From Bryobacterales bacterium (GTDB lineage Bacteria; Acidobacteriota; Terriglobia; Bryobacterales; UBA6623), in contig JAJDZN010000018.1 of NCBI GenBank assembly GCA_022824585.1, forward strand, positions 1 to 49,547: a stretch of 49,547 bases of DNA. The letters run 5' to 3'. The notes under the pieces are model-generated. The model was given only the letters and a program-made list of their open reading frames with translations. It had not been told where the DNA came from and did not search any database. A program made the position numbers and the translations under genes. Shown piece by piece: positions 1 to 9,090 of this stretch. The first letter of the stretch is position 1; each line of letters opens with the position of its first letter.

Positions 1-266
1 GCCTGCTCAGGGGCCTGTTGGGCCTCAGACGGGGAGAGAGCCCGGAATTCGCCGAAAAACTCGCATAGGCCGTCGAAGGACCACCAAGCAAGGCCACCGA
101 CCGACGTGGTCGGCAAAGCGATTAAAACCACAGGCTGCTAAGGGGCGCCGCGCCGGCGCGCAACCGGCCCGGCTGAGGCCGGCAGGAGCCTCGCGGGCCA
201 AGCGGGCTAGACTGGACTGCAAGCGCCGGTCGGATCCGGCGTCTGGGCTACCGGGCTCTGATTGCC

Positions 267-1526
267 GTGAGGATCACCTACATCACTGCCGGCGCGGCCG
301 GCACGATCTGCGGCAACTGCTTGCGGGATAACGCTCTCGCCGCGGCCCTGCGGAAGGTTGGCCACGATGTCGTGCTCTTGCCAGCCTACACGCCGTTGCT
401 GACCGACGAAGAAGATGTCAGCGAGCCGCGCGTAGTGTTGAGCGGGGTCAACCTCTACCTGCAGAGCAAGTTGAAGCTGGCCCGCTCGATCGGCCTGCTA
501 GACCCTCTCCTCGACCACCCCCGCCTGCTGCGGTGGGCCTCGAGTTTCGCAGTGGAGACGAATCCCGCACAGCTGGGAGAAATGACGCGGGACACGTTCC
601 TAGGCGATCAAGGGCCGTACCGGCGGGAGATCCGCAAGCTTCTCGGCGTGCTGCGGGACTTGCAGCCAGACGTCGTCCACTTGACCAACTCCATGCTGGC
701 CTCGGTGGTGGCTCCAATCAAGCGCCACCTGGGCGTGCCCGTCGTTTGCTCCCTGCAAGGAGAGGCCGACTTCCTGACCGGCTTGCCGGAGCCGAGCCGG
801 AGTGAATGCTACAACCTGCTGCGCGAACACGCGGCCCAAGTGGACAGCTGGATCGCGCCCTGCCGCGACCAGATCGAAGCCATGCGCGCCGCTCTCGGCG
901 TGGCGGCCGAGGAGTTCGAGACCATCCTGCCGGGCATCTCAACGGACGGGTTCCGCCGGGCGCGAGTCCGCGCGGAGAATCACTTCGTCGTCGGCTTCCT
1001 CGCCCGCATTTCCGAAGAGAAGGGGCTGAGCGTGCTGGCCCGCGCCGTCGACCTCTTGCGCAAGCGTCATCCCGAACGGACAATCGAGCTGCGCGTAGCG
1101 GGCTGGCGAGCCGACACCAAGCAAGCCTACATCGATGAACTGCGCAGGCGGTACGGCTTCGAGGACCTTGGGTACTTGGAGCGCGACGAGAAGATCGCGT
1201 TCCTAGAGGGCCTGGACGCGTTTTCCGTCCCGACGACCTACCGCGCGTCGAAGGGCCTCTACGTCTTGGAAGCCCTTGCTGCCGGCGTTCCCGTCGTGCA
1301 ACCGCGCATCGGCGTGTTTCCGGAATTGCTCGACATGACAGGCGGAGGGCTGTCATGCGCGCCCGGTGACAGCGAGGATCTGGCCGCCAAGCTGGAGACA
1401 CTGATGACGGACGCCGCGTCCGCGAGCCAGTTGGGGCACTTGGGCCGCGACAAGCTACACACCCACGGCACGGCGGAGCGCATGGCGGGACAAACCCTGG
1501 CGGTATACGAGCAGCTGCTGGGCTGA
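267..1526 (+). CDS. GT4-family glycosyltransferase
   Basis: A 419-residue GT-B glycosyltransferase that probably transfers a sugar from an activated nucleotide donor in the cytoplasm; the acceptor is unknown. The N-terminus has the GT4 acceptor-side opening, with a glycine-rich stretch containing GTICGNCLRDN at about residues 12-22. The C-terminal donor half contains KGLYVLEALAAGVPVV near residues 328-343, the usual E-rich donor loop. The start is GTG; I see no better ATG. It converges on the HAD gene, leaving only 6 bases between stops. The family assignment is firm, the substrate is not known. Confidence 0.82.
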   Translation: MRITYITAGAAGTICGNCLRDNALAAALRKVGHDVVLLPAYTPLLTDEEDVSEPRVVLSGVNLYLQSKLKLARSIGLLDPLLDHPRLLRWASSFAVETNPAQLGEMTRDTFLGDQGPYRREIRKLLGVLRDLQPDVVHLTNSMLASVVAPIKRHLGVPVVCSLQGEADFLTGLPEPSRSECYNLLREHAAQVDSWIAPCRDQIEAMRAALGVAAEEFETILPGISTDGFRRARVRAENHFVVGFLARISEEKGLSVLARAVDLLRKRHPERTIELRVAGWRADTKQAYIDELRRRYGFEDLGYLERDEKIAFLEGLDAFSVPTTYRASKGLYVLEALAAGVPVVQPRIGVFPELLDMTGGGLSCAPGDSEDLAAKLETLMTDAASASQLGHLGRDKLHTHGTAERMAGQTLAVYEQLLG

Positions 1527-1532
1527 GGCCGC

Positions 1533-2240
1533 CTAGAACAGTGCCGTCAGATCGGCAAAGCGCTCCACCGTGCGAAAGCGCTCGTGAGACTCCGGCACGG
1601 CCTGCATCTCAAGCGACCAGGTGCTTGGATTCGGCACCAACACCGCTCCCAGCCCAGCTTCTAGGGCCGGATTGATATCGGACTTGGGGCTGTTGCCGAT
1701 CATCCACGTGGTCGCTGGGTCAGCGCCGATCTGGCTGACCAAGGCCCGATAGCACTCAACATCCTTCTCGGGCACAGTGGCGACGGGCTTGAAAAAGGCC
1801 TTGAGACCCGATCGATCCAGCTTGGTGTGCTGCTCTTCAGGGTCTCCCTTGGTCAGCAAGGCCAGACGGTATCGCCGGCGAAGTTCTGCTAGCGTCTTGG
1901 CCACGCCGGGCAACAGTTCGATCTCACCGCTGCTGATCCTGTCTGTCATTCCGACGACTCGGCGGCGCTGCTCTTCGGTGGCCGGTCGGCCTCGCAGCGT
2001 TTCGAAGCACTCCACCAAGTTGTGGGCGAAGTTCTTCGTGCCGTAGCCGCGGAGCTTGATGTTGCGGCTCTCGATCTCATCGAGCCGCTGACGCACCGCG
2101 ACCGGCGAGAGGCGCGGGTGGTCCAAGTACCGAATGAACTCCGAGATCGCGTGCTCGAAGTAGATGTTGTTCTCCCACAGAGTGTCGTCGGCATCGCAGA
2201 TGAGCCAGGGAACGCTCGCCACCGAACCAGTATCCAACAT
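1533..2240 (-). CDS. HAD-superfamily hydrolase
   Basis: A 235-residue haloacid dehalogenase-type phosphatase. Motif I is DADDTLW near residue 16, with the Asp nucleophile and the acid/base Asp two residues on. Motif II is LLTKGD, and the motif IV region is MIGNSPKSDINP, which would bind Mg2+. Length and motif order fit YjjG-like small-molecule phosphatases. The natural substrate cannot be read from sequence. The ATG start is clear. It is the last of three minus-strand genes (DksA-like, HNH, HAD) separated by gaps of more than 100 bases, so co-transcription is possible but not shown. Confidence 0.85.
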   Translation of the reverse strand: MLDTGSVASVPWLICDADDTLWENNIYFEHAISEFIRYLDHPRLSPVAVRQRLDEIESRNIKLRGYGTKNFAHNLVECFETLRGRPATEEQRRRVVGMTDRISSGEIELLPGVAKTLAELRRRYRLALLTKGDPEEQHTKLDRSGLKAFFKPVATVPEKDVECYRALVSQIGADPATTWMIGNSPKSDINPALEAGLGAVLVPNPSTWSLEMQAVPESHERFRTVERFADLTALF

Positions 2241-2364
2241 GCATCGGATCGGACGGATCGGACTGCCGGGGGCCGCGAGGGCGGCAAGTTCGCAGGCGCG
2301 GCGGGATCTCGCGTCATCGTGCCCGCGACGAGGCGCCGGATCAAGGCTGCGATCCGTGTCCGGG

Positions 2365-2904
2365 CTAGTAAAACAGGTACTTGCGCCAGTTCTCTTGGTG
2401 GTTTCCCATCTGCCGCATGAGGCTGCGGCTGGTGTGCAAGTTGAACGGCTTCGGCTGTCGCTGCAGCTTCATCTGCGCCTCGACCGGCAAGCGGTCACCC
2501 TTGCGGTTGTTGCAGCGCAAGCAACAGGCGACCAAGTTCTCCCACGTGTTGTTACCGCCGCGCGAGCGCGGGACCACGTGATCCAAGGTGAGGTCGCCCG
2601 TGCCGAACTGCTTGTTGCAGTACTGGCAGGTGTGCTGGTCTCGGATCAAGATGTTCTTGCGCGATATCGCGCGCATCTGGCGGGGGATGCGGCGGTACTC
2701 CAGCAGGCGGATCACGGAGGGGACGGCCAGGCTCTGGGACGGAGAGTGCACGCGGCCCTCGCCAGCTTCCTCGGTAGACGCCATTCCCTTCACAAGCAGG
2801 ATCAGTGCGCGCCGCACGGCGCAGACATGAATCGGCTCGTAGCTGGCGTTCAAGACCAGCACGGGGCGTCGCAGAGGGTTGACCTTGAAGTGCTCGTGCG
2901 TCAC
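2365..2904 (-). CDS. HNH endonuclease
   Basis: A 179-residue HNH nuclease of the stand-alone type common in bacterial chromosomes. The C-terminal half has the treble-clef zinc knuckles CQYC and CLRC and the core LDHVVPRSRGGNNTWENL, supplying the catalytic His and metal-binding Asn/His. The N-terminus (PVLVLNASYEPIHV) is typical of this conserved family. The start is GTG; the next in-frame choices would cut into the conserved N-terminal block. The cellular job of this family is not well known; a repair or defence role is possible. Confidence 0.87.
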   Translation of the reverse strand: MTHEHFKVNPLRRPVLVLNASYEPIHVCAVRRALILLVKGMASTEEAGEGRVHSPSQSLAVPSVIRLLEYRRIPRQMRAISRKNILIRDQHTCQYCNKQFGTGDLTLDHVVPRSRGGNNTWENLVACCLRCNNRKGDRLPVEAQMKLQRQPKPFNLHTSRSLMRQMGNHQENWRKYLFY

Positions 2905-3065
2905 CCCACACCCCCTGGCCGATCAGTTCGCGCTAGCAGCCGACGCAGACCGTCGCCGGGCACCCCTGCGAGCCCGGGCGCAACGGGGCACTGTGCGGCG
3001 CGCACGCAGCATCCACGCCGCCTGGGCGGCCAGAATGATCGATTAGCCCATTGACTGGAGAAAGC

Positions 3066-3434
3066 TCACCTCTCGCCAGATGACCCGATTTCGCTCTCAA
3101 CCTCTTGCTGGCAATCTCGGCAATAGCGGGTCCAAGGCACGGCTTCGAGCCGCTTGAGGTTGACCGCCCGCCCGCATTCTTCACAAATACCAAATTCTCC
3201 GGTGTCAAGTCGGACTAACGCGTCTTTGACCAATATTAGTTGCTCGCGCAAGCTGTATCCCTGAGCGCTGAGGAAGTCCCGGTTGGAAGCCGCGGCGGCT
3301 TCCTCTCCTTCGTCGCCGCCGCCCGCCTCGCCTATGGCACGGCTCGCGTCCGCGGTCTTGGCCAGCGTGTTGGTGAGCTGCTCGCGTTTCAACTCGAGAA
3401 CTTTCCGCAGTCCTGCAAGTCGTTTGGGGTGCAT
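3066..3434 (-). CDS. DksA/TraR-type zinc-finger protein
   Basis: A 122-residue protein with an N-terminal helical coiled-coil region (about 5-75) and a C4 zinc finger with Cys84, Cys87, Cys105 and Cys108 (CEECG ... CRDC). This is the DksA/TraR layout; such proteins enter the RNA polymerase secondary channel and tune transcription with ppGpp. The open frame runs further upstream to 3545, but I choose the ATG at 3434 because it gives the family's usual length and begins at MHPKRL. The coil tip is Gly/Asp/Glu/Ala rich and does not clearly show the DksA Asp pair, so it may be a DksA-like paralogue rather than true DksA. Confidence 0.8.
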   Translation of the reverse strand: MHPKRLAGLRKVLELKREQLTNTLAKTADASRAIGEAGGGDEGEEAAAASNRDFLSAQGYSLREQLILVKDALVRLDTGEFGICEECGRAVNLKRLEAVPWTRYCRDCQQEVESEIGSSGER

Positions 3435-3600
3435 GATCGCCGGGACTTCGTCACAGAGGCCGAGCGATCGGCCGCTTGCGAGCGCTGTCGATTCCGTAAT
3501 TCTATTGGTGCCCCGATACGCTGTCAAGACGGCCCGCGCGCTCATCCGAGACGCCCCGGAGCCGGCGGTGCCCTCCTCCGCCTAGGCTAGACTAGAGCTT

Positions 3601-4989
3601 GTGAGAAAGCCGCGCACCCTATACGAGAAGGTCTGGGATTCCCACGTGGTCACCCACGAGCCGGGAGCCCCGGCCGTGCTCTACATCGACCTGCATCTCG
3701 TGCACGAGGTGACCTCGCCGCAGGCCTTTCAGGGCCTGCGCGACCGAGGAATCAAGGTCCGCCGCCCCGACCGCACCCAGGCGACGATGGACCACAGCAT
3801 CCCCACCCAGAACCAAGCCCTGCCGATCGTGGATCCGATCGCTGCCAAGCAGGTCCAGCAGCTGCGCATCAATTGCCGCGAATTCGACGTCCCGCTAGCC
3901 GACCTCGGGGACGAGTCACAGGGGATCGTCCACGTGATCGGGCCGGAACTGGGCCTGACCCGGCCGGGCATCACGGTGGTCTGCGGGGACAGCCATACTT
4001 CCACGCACGGCGCGTTCGGCGCTCTCGCCTTCGGCATCGGCACCACGGAAGTCGAGCATGTGCTCGCCACCCAGTGCCTGCTGCAGCACCGCTCCAAGAC
4101 TTGCGAAGTGCGCTTCGCCGGACGCGTCGCGGACGGTGTCGTGGCCAAGGACCTCATTCTGGCGCTGATCGCGGAGATCGGCATCGGCGGGGGTACCGGC
4201 CAAGTGCTGGAATACACCGGCGAGGCGATCCGCTCGCTCTCGATGGAAGGCCGCATGACGGTGTGCAACATGTCGATCGAGGGCGGCGCCCGGGCCGGCA
4301 TGGTCGCCCCGGACGATACGACGTACGAGTTTCTTGCCGACAAGCCGACTGTCCCCAAGGGTGCCGAGTGGGACGCCGCGGTGGAGCGCTGGCGAAGGCT
4401 TCCCTCCGACGAGGGTGCCGTCTACGACCGGACCGTCGAGATCGACGCCGCCGGGCTCGAGCCGATGATCACGTGGGGCACCAATCCCGGCATGGGAGTG
4501 CGCGTGAGCCAGCCCGTGCCCGAGCCGAACGGCAACCCGAGCGTCCGCAAGGCCCTCGACTATATGCGTCTGGAGCCGGGCAAGCCGCTGATCGGGCAGC
4601 CGGTCGATGTCGTGTTCATCGGCAGCTGCACTAACTCGCGCATGACCGATCTGCGCCAGGCCGCGAGCCTGCTGCAGGGCCGCAAGGTCGACCCGCGGGT
4701 CCGCATGATGGTCGTGCCCGGCTCGGAAAGGATCCGGGCCCAGGCCGAAGCCGAGGGCCTTGCGGATATCTTCCGCGCCGCGGGGGCGGACTGGCGCCAG
4801 GCCGGCTGCAGCATGTGCATCGCCATGAACGGCGACCAGCTCGACAGCGGCCAGTATTGCGTTTCGACCAGCAACCGCAATTTCGAGGGCCGGCAGGGCA
4901 AGGGCGGGCGCACCTTCCTAGCCAGCCCGCTGACCGCTGCCGCCGCGGCGGTCGAGGGCTCGGTCGCCGACCCCCGACGCTACCTGTAG
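3601..4989 (+). CDS. leuC: 3-isopropylmalate dehydratase large subunit
   Basis: LeuC (462 residues) with LeuD isomerises 2-isopropylmalate to 3-isopropylmalate in leucine synthesis. It is an aconitase-fold protein carrying a 4Fe-4S cluster. The three cluster cysteines are visible: Cys343 in GSCTNSR, and Cys403 and Cys406 in CSMC. Other family blocks present are [12 protein letters not shown] and the C-terminal [18 protein letters not shown]. The start is GTG, giving a near-standard N-terminus ([12 protein letters not shown]). leuD follows after 18 bases in the same direction, so the two are almost certainly one operon. No leuA or leuB lies in the window. Confidence 0.96.
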   Translation: MRKPRTLYEKVWDSHVVTHEPGAPAVLYIDLHLVHEVTSPQAFQGLRDRGIKVRRPDRTQATMDHSIPTQNQALPIVDPIAAKQVQQLRINCREFDVPLADLGDESQGIVHVIGPELGLTRPGITVVCGDSHTSTHGAFGALAFGIGTTEVEHVLATQCLLQHRSKTCEVRFAGRVADGVVAKDLILALIAEIGIGGGTGQVLEYTGEAIRSLSMEGRMTVCNMSIEGGARAGMVAPDDTTYEFLADKPTVPKGAEWDAAVERWRRLPSDEGAVYDRTVEIDAAGLEPMITWGTNPGMGVRVSQPVPEPNGNPSVRKALDYMRLEPGKPLIGQPVDVVFIGSCTNSRMTDLRQAASLLQGRKVDPRVRMMVVPGSERIRAQAEAEGLADIFRAAGADWRQAGCSMCIAMNGDQLDSGQYCVSTSNRNFEGRQGKGGRTFLASPLTAAAAAVEGSVADPRRYL

Positions 4990-5007
4990 CACGCCCGGAG
5001 AGAATCC

Positions 5008-5616
5008 ATGCAACCCGTCACCAGCTTCAGCGGCAAGGTCGTTCCTCTGCCCGTCTCCGACATTGACACCGACCAGATCATCCCGGCTCGCTTCCTGAAG
5101 ACGATCGAGAAACTGGGGCTTGGCGAGAACCTGTTCAACGACTGGCGCTACCTGCCCGACAGCGGACCCAATCCCGAGTTCGTGCTCAACCAGCCGCGGG
5201 CGGCCGGCGGCACGATCCTGCTGGCGGGCGACAACTTCGGCTGCGGCAGTTCCCGCGAGCACGCGCCCTGGGCCCTGCTGGGCTTCGGCTTTCGCGCGGT
5301 CGTCAGCACGTCTTTCGCGGATATCTTCCGCAACAATTGCCTCAAGAACGGCCTGCTGCCGGTCGCAGTCGACGCGGCCACGCTGGCCGAGCTCTTCGAG
5401 GCCGCCAGCTCTGACGAAGGGCTGGAGCTGACAGTGGATCTGGCCAGCCAAACGCTGACCTTGCCCAGCGGCAGGGGCGTCTCGTTTCCTATCGACGACT
5501 TCTCGAAGCAGTGCCTGCTCGAAGGGGGCGACCAGCTGAGCTACATCCAGCAGCGCATGCCGGCGATCACCGCGTACGAATCGCAGTCTGCCGAGGCGCT
5601 GAACACCTTGGCCTGA
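5008..5616 (+). CDS. leuD: 3-isopropylmalate dehydratase small subunit
   Basis: LeuD (202 residues), the swivelling-domain partner of LeuC in leucine biosynthesis. Diagnostic blocks are DIDTDQIIPARFLK near the N-terminus and GCGSSREHAPWAL in the middle, the phosphate/substrate-gripping loop of the aconitase swivel domain. Length is normal for bacterial LeuD. The ATG is preceded by a purine-rich GGAGAGA element. It converges with lgt, 10 bases between the two stops. Confidence 0.96.
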   Translation: MQPVTSFSGKVVPLPVSDIDTDQIIPARFLKTIEKLGLGENLFNDWRYLPDSGPNPEFVLNQPRAAGGTILLAGDNFGCGSSREHAPWALLGFGFRAVVSTSFADIFRNNCLKNGLLPVAVDAATLAELFEAASSDEGLELTVDLASQTLTLPSGRGVSFPIDDFSKQCLLEGGDQLSYIQQRMPAITAYESQSAEALNTLA

Positions 5617-5626
5617 TGTGCCGGGC

Positions 5627-6406
5627 TTAGGCCCTGCGTCGCGCTGCGAGCACGAGCCAGACCCCCACGGCGAAGAGGCCGAGCGCCACCAGCTGCGTGG
5701 TGCTCAGCGTGCCGCCTACCAGCGCCGGCCGGGCGCCATCGGCACGGAACGGCTCGATCACGAAGCGAAATGAGGAGTACAGGGCCAGGTAGGCGCCGAG
5801 GATCGCTCCGGCCGCGTGCGGCTGCAAGAAGCGCCACAACAGGAACGCGCCGATCAGCGCGGTGCCGAAAGCCTCGTAGAGCTGTGTCGGATGCAGCGAA
5901 ACGTTCAGCGGCACGCCCGTGAAATCATGGGCGATGGGGTTGCTGAACGTTACCGCCCACGCCACGTGGGTCTCCCGGCCCCAGCAGCAGCCGGCGGCGA
6001 AGCACCCCATCCGGCCGATGGCGTGCCCAAAGGCCAGGCCCGGCACCATCAGGTCCGCCGTGGCAAGCCAAGGCAAGCCGTGCCTGCGCGTGTACCAGTA
6101 CGCCACGCCGAGGGCCGTGATCAGGCCGCCGTAGAACACCCCGCCTGAGCGCAAGGCGGACAGCGAGAACAGCCTGCCCCAGTCGGCGGCGTAGTAGCTC
6201 CAGCTGTTTGCGATCAGGAAGAGCTTGGCGCCGACGATCGCCGATAGCAGCAGCACGATCCCCAGGCTCGTGATGCGCTCCGGGTCGATCGCGGTCCGCT
6301 TCGCCAGCCGCGCGGAGAGCGAAATGCCGGCCAGGAAGCCGGCGGCGATCAGCAGGCCATATGTCGGCACCGAGAGCGAGCCGATCTCGAGCAGCCTGGG
6401 AAACAT
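5627..6406 (-). CDS. lgt: Prolipoprotein diacylglyceryl transferase
   Basis: Lgt (259 residues) moves a diacylglyceryl group from phosphatidylglycerol onto the lipobox cysteine of prolipoproteins, the first step of lipoprotein maturation in the inner membrane. Several hydrophobic segments span the protein, and the Lgt signature is present as FGHAIGRMGCFAAGCCWG at about residues 126-143. It lies 14 bases downstream of lspA on the same strand, so the first two lipoprotein-processing steps are encoded together. The window also contains several predicted lipoproteins that would be clients (a sulfatase, GH3, ADP-ribosylglycohydrolase and VWA protein). Confidence 0.95.
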   Translation of the reverse strand: MFPRLLEIGSLSVPTYGLLIAAGFLAGISLSARLAKRTAIDPERITSLGIVLLLSAIVGAKLFLIANSWSYYAADWGRLFSLSALRSGGVFYGGLITALGVAYWYTRRHGLPWLATADLMVPGLAFGHAIGRMGCFAAGCCWGRETHVAWAVTFSNPIAHDFTGVPLNVSLHPTQLYEAFGTALIGAFLLWRFLQPHAAGAILGAYLALYSSFRFVIEPFRADGARPALVGGTLSTTQLVALGLFAVGVWLVLAARRRA

Positions 6407-6420
6407 GGTCAGCAGCGGGC

Positions 6421-6966
6421 CTAGCCTTGGGCGTCGGAATCGCGTCTCGGCCCGCGAAACGAGTCCAGCAGCAGCAGACCGACTCCGACCGTGATCGCCG
6501 AATCGGCCACGTTAAAGGCCGGCCAGTGGTAGGTCCCGACGAAGAAGTCCAGGAAGTCGGTCACATAGCCTTGCCACCAGCGCTCGTACAGGTTTCCGGC
6601 CGCCCCGGCCAGAACCAAGGGAAATGCGCAGCGGTTCAGACCCGAAGCCTGGCCCGACTGCCGGAACATGGCCAGGACGACAACGACCCCGGCCAGCGCC
6701 AGGCCCGGAAGGGCCCAGTCGCGGAACCAGGCCGGCGCGTCCGCGAAGAGGCCGAATGCGATTCCCACGTTGCGCACATGCACGAGGTTGAAGAAGCCGT
6801 CCAATACCGCCACGGACTCCCCGTGCGCCACTGCCTCCGCTACAAGGGCCTTGGTGTAAAGATCCAAGCCCAGGATCGCGCAACCGAGGGCGACGAGCGC
6901 CGAGTTGGAACCGGACAGCGCGGCGCAGCAGCGGCCGCTCCGCCCCGCGGCAGCAGACCCGTCCAT
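6421..6966 (-). CDS. lspA: Lipoprotein signal peptidase (signal peptidase II)
   Basis: LspA (181 residues) cleaves the signal peptide of lipid-modified prolipoproteins. It is a four-helix membrane aspartyl peptidase. Conserved blocks seen are RNVGIAFG (about 65-72), AGNLYERW (about 121-130) and the two catalytic aspartates, Asp137 in VTDFLDF and Asp155 in FNVADS. It has a somewhat extended N-terminus of about 20 residues, so an internal start is possible. It precedes lgt in the same direction. Confidence 0.94.
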   Translation of the reverse strand: MDGSAAAGRSGRCCAALSGSNSALVALGCAILGLDLYTKALVAEAVAHGESVAVLDGFFNLVHVRNVGIAFGLFADAPAWFRDWALPGLALAGVVVVLAMFRQSGQASGLNRCAFPLVLAGAAGNLYERWWQGYVTDFLDFFVGTYHWPAFNVADSAITVGVGLLLLDSFRGPRRDSDAQG

Positions 6967-7125
6967 TGGACCTACGCTCGCCCCTCCACGAGTTCAGTCT
7001 ACATGAACCGCCCGGCGCCATCGCATCGCCGTCAGGGCGGCCTGCCAGAGCGCCCTTGGCACCCGGCCAACCGCAGGATCGAGCGCGGCTGGCACCGTGC
7101 TACTATGAGCGCAGGATCTGGCGGA

Positions 7126-7458
7126 ATGTCCGCATTGGCCCAGAAGTCGTGCGTCCCCTGCACCGGCGGCGTGCCGCCGGTCAAAGGCGAGGAGCTGGCC
7201 CGGCTCAGCGCCGAGGTGGCGGACTGGAGCGTGATTGACGGGCACCACTTGGAGCGCGAGTTCGGCTTTTCCAATTTCCAGCAGGCTTTGGACTTTACCA
7301 ACGCCATCGGGGAAGTGGCGGAGAACGAGGGGCACCACCCCGACATTTTTCTCACTTGGGGCAAAGTCGGGGTCAAGATCTGGACCCACAAGATCGATGG
7401 CCTGACCGAATCCGATTTCGTGCTGGCGGCGAAGATCGACAGCTTGCGAAACTCGTAA
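7126..7458 (+). CDS. Pterin-4a-carbinolamine dehydratase
   Basis: A 110-residue PCD/DCoH-family protein that dehydrates 4a-hydroxytetrahydropterin, regenerating the cofactor of aromatic amino acid hydroxylases. The core is intact: LEREFGFSNFQQALDF, the catalytic pair in ENEGHHPDI, and the closing VKIWTHKIDGLT. I place the start at ATG 7126 (MSALAQKSC); an ATG at 7105 would add seven residues and cannot be excluded. No phenylalanine hydroxylase is in the window, so the role here is either pterin recycling with a distant partner or molybdopterin-related, as proposed for some bacterial members. Confidence 0.9.
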   Translation: MSALAQKSCVPCTGGVPPVKGEELARLSAEVADWSVIDGHHLEREFGFSNFQQALDFTNAIGEVAENEGHHPDIFLTWGKVGVKIWTHKIDGLTESDFVLAAKIDSLRNS

Positions 7459-7494
7459 GGGCGCTCGGGCGGGCGCACCGCCAGCGACGTATTC

Positions 7495-9090
7495 ATGAGG
7501 CAGAGGACGGACATCGTGAAAGTCGTCCGTTCGGTGCTGCTGATGACGGCGGTCATCGCCGTCTGCGCCGTCTTGGGCGGGCTCTACGGCTTGCGCATCG
7601 GCACCAACGGCAATTTCATCCAGATGGCGCCGATCAACGGCCAGCTGCACCTGGCACGGCAGGCCACGCGGCTGATCGAGAAGCGCTTCGCCAAAGAAGT
7701 GCAGTGGGAGAACGCGATCTATCAAGGGGCGATCCCCGGCATGCTCGCCACGCTCGACCCGCATTCGACGTTCCTCGACACCGAGAACTTCCTTGCCATG
7801 CGCGAGCAAGAGCGCGGAAGCTATGCCGGCGTCGGCGTGCAGATCGTAAATTTCGGCAACAAGACGATCATCGACTTCCCGTTCCCAGAGACACCCGCGT
7901 TCGAGGCCGGAATCCGGCCGGGCGACGCGATCGAGATGGTCGACGGCAGCCCGGTGAGCCGACTGCCACTCGATGAAGTTGCGAGCCGACTCAAAGGGCC
8001 CGCCGGGACGCCTGTCGGCCTCAGCCTGTCGCGGGAGGGCCTGGACCGCTGGATCGACGTCGAGCTCCTGCGGCACGTGATCCCGCGGCCGACGATTCCC
8101 ACCCGCCTGCTGTTCGAAGACGGCACCGCCTATCTCCACCTGACCAGCTTCGGGGAGAGGACTCCCGACGAACTGGAAGACGCCTTGGATCAAATGGAGA
8201 GCCAGGGCATGACCGGACTGGTCCTGGACCTGCGGGGCAACAAGGGCGGCTTGCTTTCGGCCGGCGTCAGGGTCGCCAGCCACTTCCTGGAGCCCGGGCA
8301 AAGCGTCGTGTCCCATCGTGGCCGGGCGTCAACGGAGCGCCACTACCGCGCAAAGTCGGAGGACCCCGATCTCGACTATCCGATCGTAGTGCTCGTAAAC
8401 TGCGGGTCCGCCTCCGCGTCCGAGATCGTGGCCGGCGCGCTGCAGGATCACGACCGGGCTCTGATTGCTGGCAGCGGTACCTTCGGCAAGGGCTTGGTCC
8501 AGTCAGTCTTCGCGCTGCCGGAGTCCACGGGAATGGTGCTCACCACGGCGCGCTACTACTCTCCGAGCGGCCGTCTGATCCAACGTCCCTATGCCAGCAT
8601 TGCCCCGAACGAGTACTTCACCGAGCCTTGCAGCGAACAGTACAGGCCGCAACAGGGCACGGTCCGGCTCACAGACAGCGGACGCAAGGTGTACGAGTTC
8701 GGCGGCATCGCGCCAGACGTGGAAATCGAGGGCCTGCGCAGGACGGCCGTGCAGCGGCTGGCGGGCCGGCATCGCGCTGTCGAGCGCTTCGTGGCGCGGC
8801 TCCGCGCCCGCGGCTACGCAATGCTCAAGGGCGAGACGCCTTCACCGGACATGTTGGCCGATCTTCTGGCGTTCATGGGGCAGCTGGGAATCCTGACTGG
8901 CCGGCAGATGTCAGCAGCGGATCGGCAGTTCCTGATGCGGTCCCTAGCAACCCACCTGCACGTGTCCTATTTCGACTACGACGAAGGACAGCGGATCCGT
9001 GCCAGCTACGACCCCGTCATCCTGCGCGCTCGATCGCTGCTCGCGCAAGCCGCCAGCCTGATGGACAAGAGCCAGATTCCGGTTTCCTAG
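7495..9090 (+). CDS. S41 C-terminal processing peptidase
   Basis: A 531-residue periplasmic serine protease of the CtpA/Prc family. An N-terminal membrane anchor (about residues 11-33) is followed by a PDZ domain (about 110-195, with GVGVQIV and GIRPGDAIEMVDG) and the S41 catalytic domain. The Ser/Lys dyad is Ser307 in GSASASEIVAGALQD and Lys332 in TFGKG. A helical C-terminal extension of about 130 residues follows. Family members trim C-termini of envelope proteins. Its TAG stop shares the CTAG with the stop of the convergent metallohydrolase gene. Confidence 0.92.
   Translation: MRQRTDIVKVVRSVLLMTAVIAVCAVLGGLYGLRIGTNGNFIQMAPINGQLHLARQATRLIEKRFAKEVQWENAIYQGAIPGMLATLDPHSTFLDTENFLAMREQERGSYAGVGVQIVNFGNKTIIDFPFPETPAFEAGIRPGDAIEMVDGSPVSRLPLDEVASRLKGPAGTPVGLSLSREGLDRWIDVELLRHVIPRPTIPTRLLFEDGTAYLHLTSFGERTPDELEDALDQMESQGMTGLVLDLRGNKGGLLSAGVRVASHFLEPGQSVVSHRGRASTERHYRAKSEDPDLDYPIVVLVNCGSASASEIVAGALQDHDRALIAGSGTFGKGLVQSVFALPESTGMVLTTARYYSPSGRLIQRPYASIAPNEYFTEPCSEQYRPQQGTVRLTDSGRKVYEFGGIAPDVEIEGLRRTAVQRLAGRHRAVERFVARLRARGYAMLKGETPSPDMLADLLAFMGQLGILTGRQMSAADRQFLMRSLATHLHVSYFDYDEGQRIRASYDPVILRARSLLAQAASLMDKSQIPVS

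Noticed and set aside
1..266. Minus-strand frame at 25-222
   Set aside because: It is Arg/Ala-rich with no domain, no ribosome binding site, and no neighbour on its strand. I see no supported gene in the first 266 bases.
6994..8316. A 440-codon minus-strand frame opposite the dehydratase and S41 protease genes
   Set aside because: Both plus-strand genes have complete catalytic motifs, and the antisense product resembles nothing.
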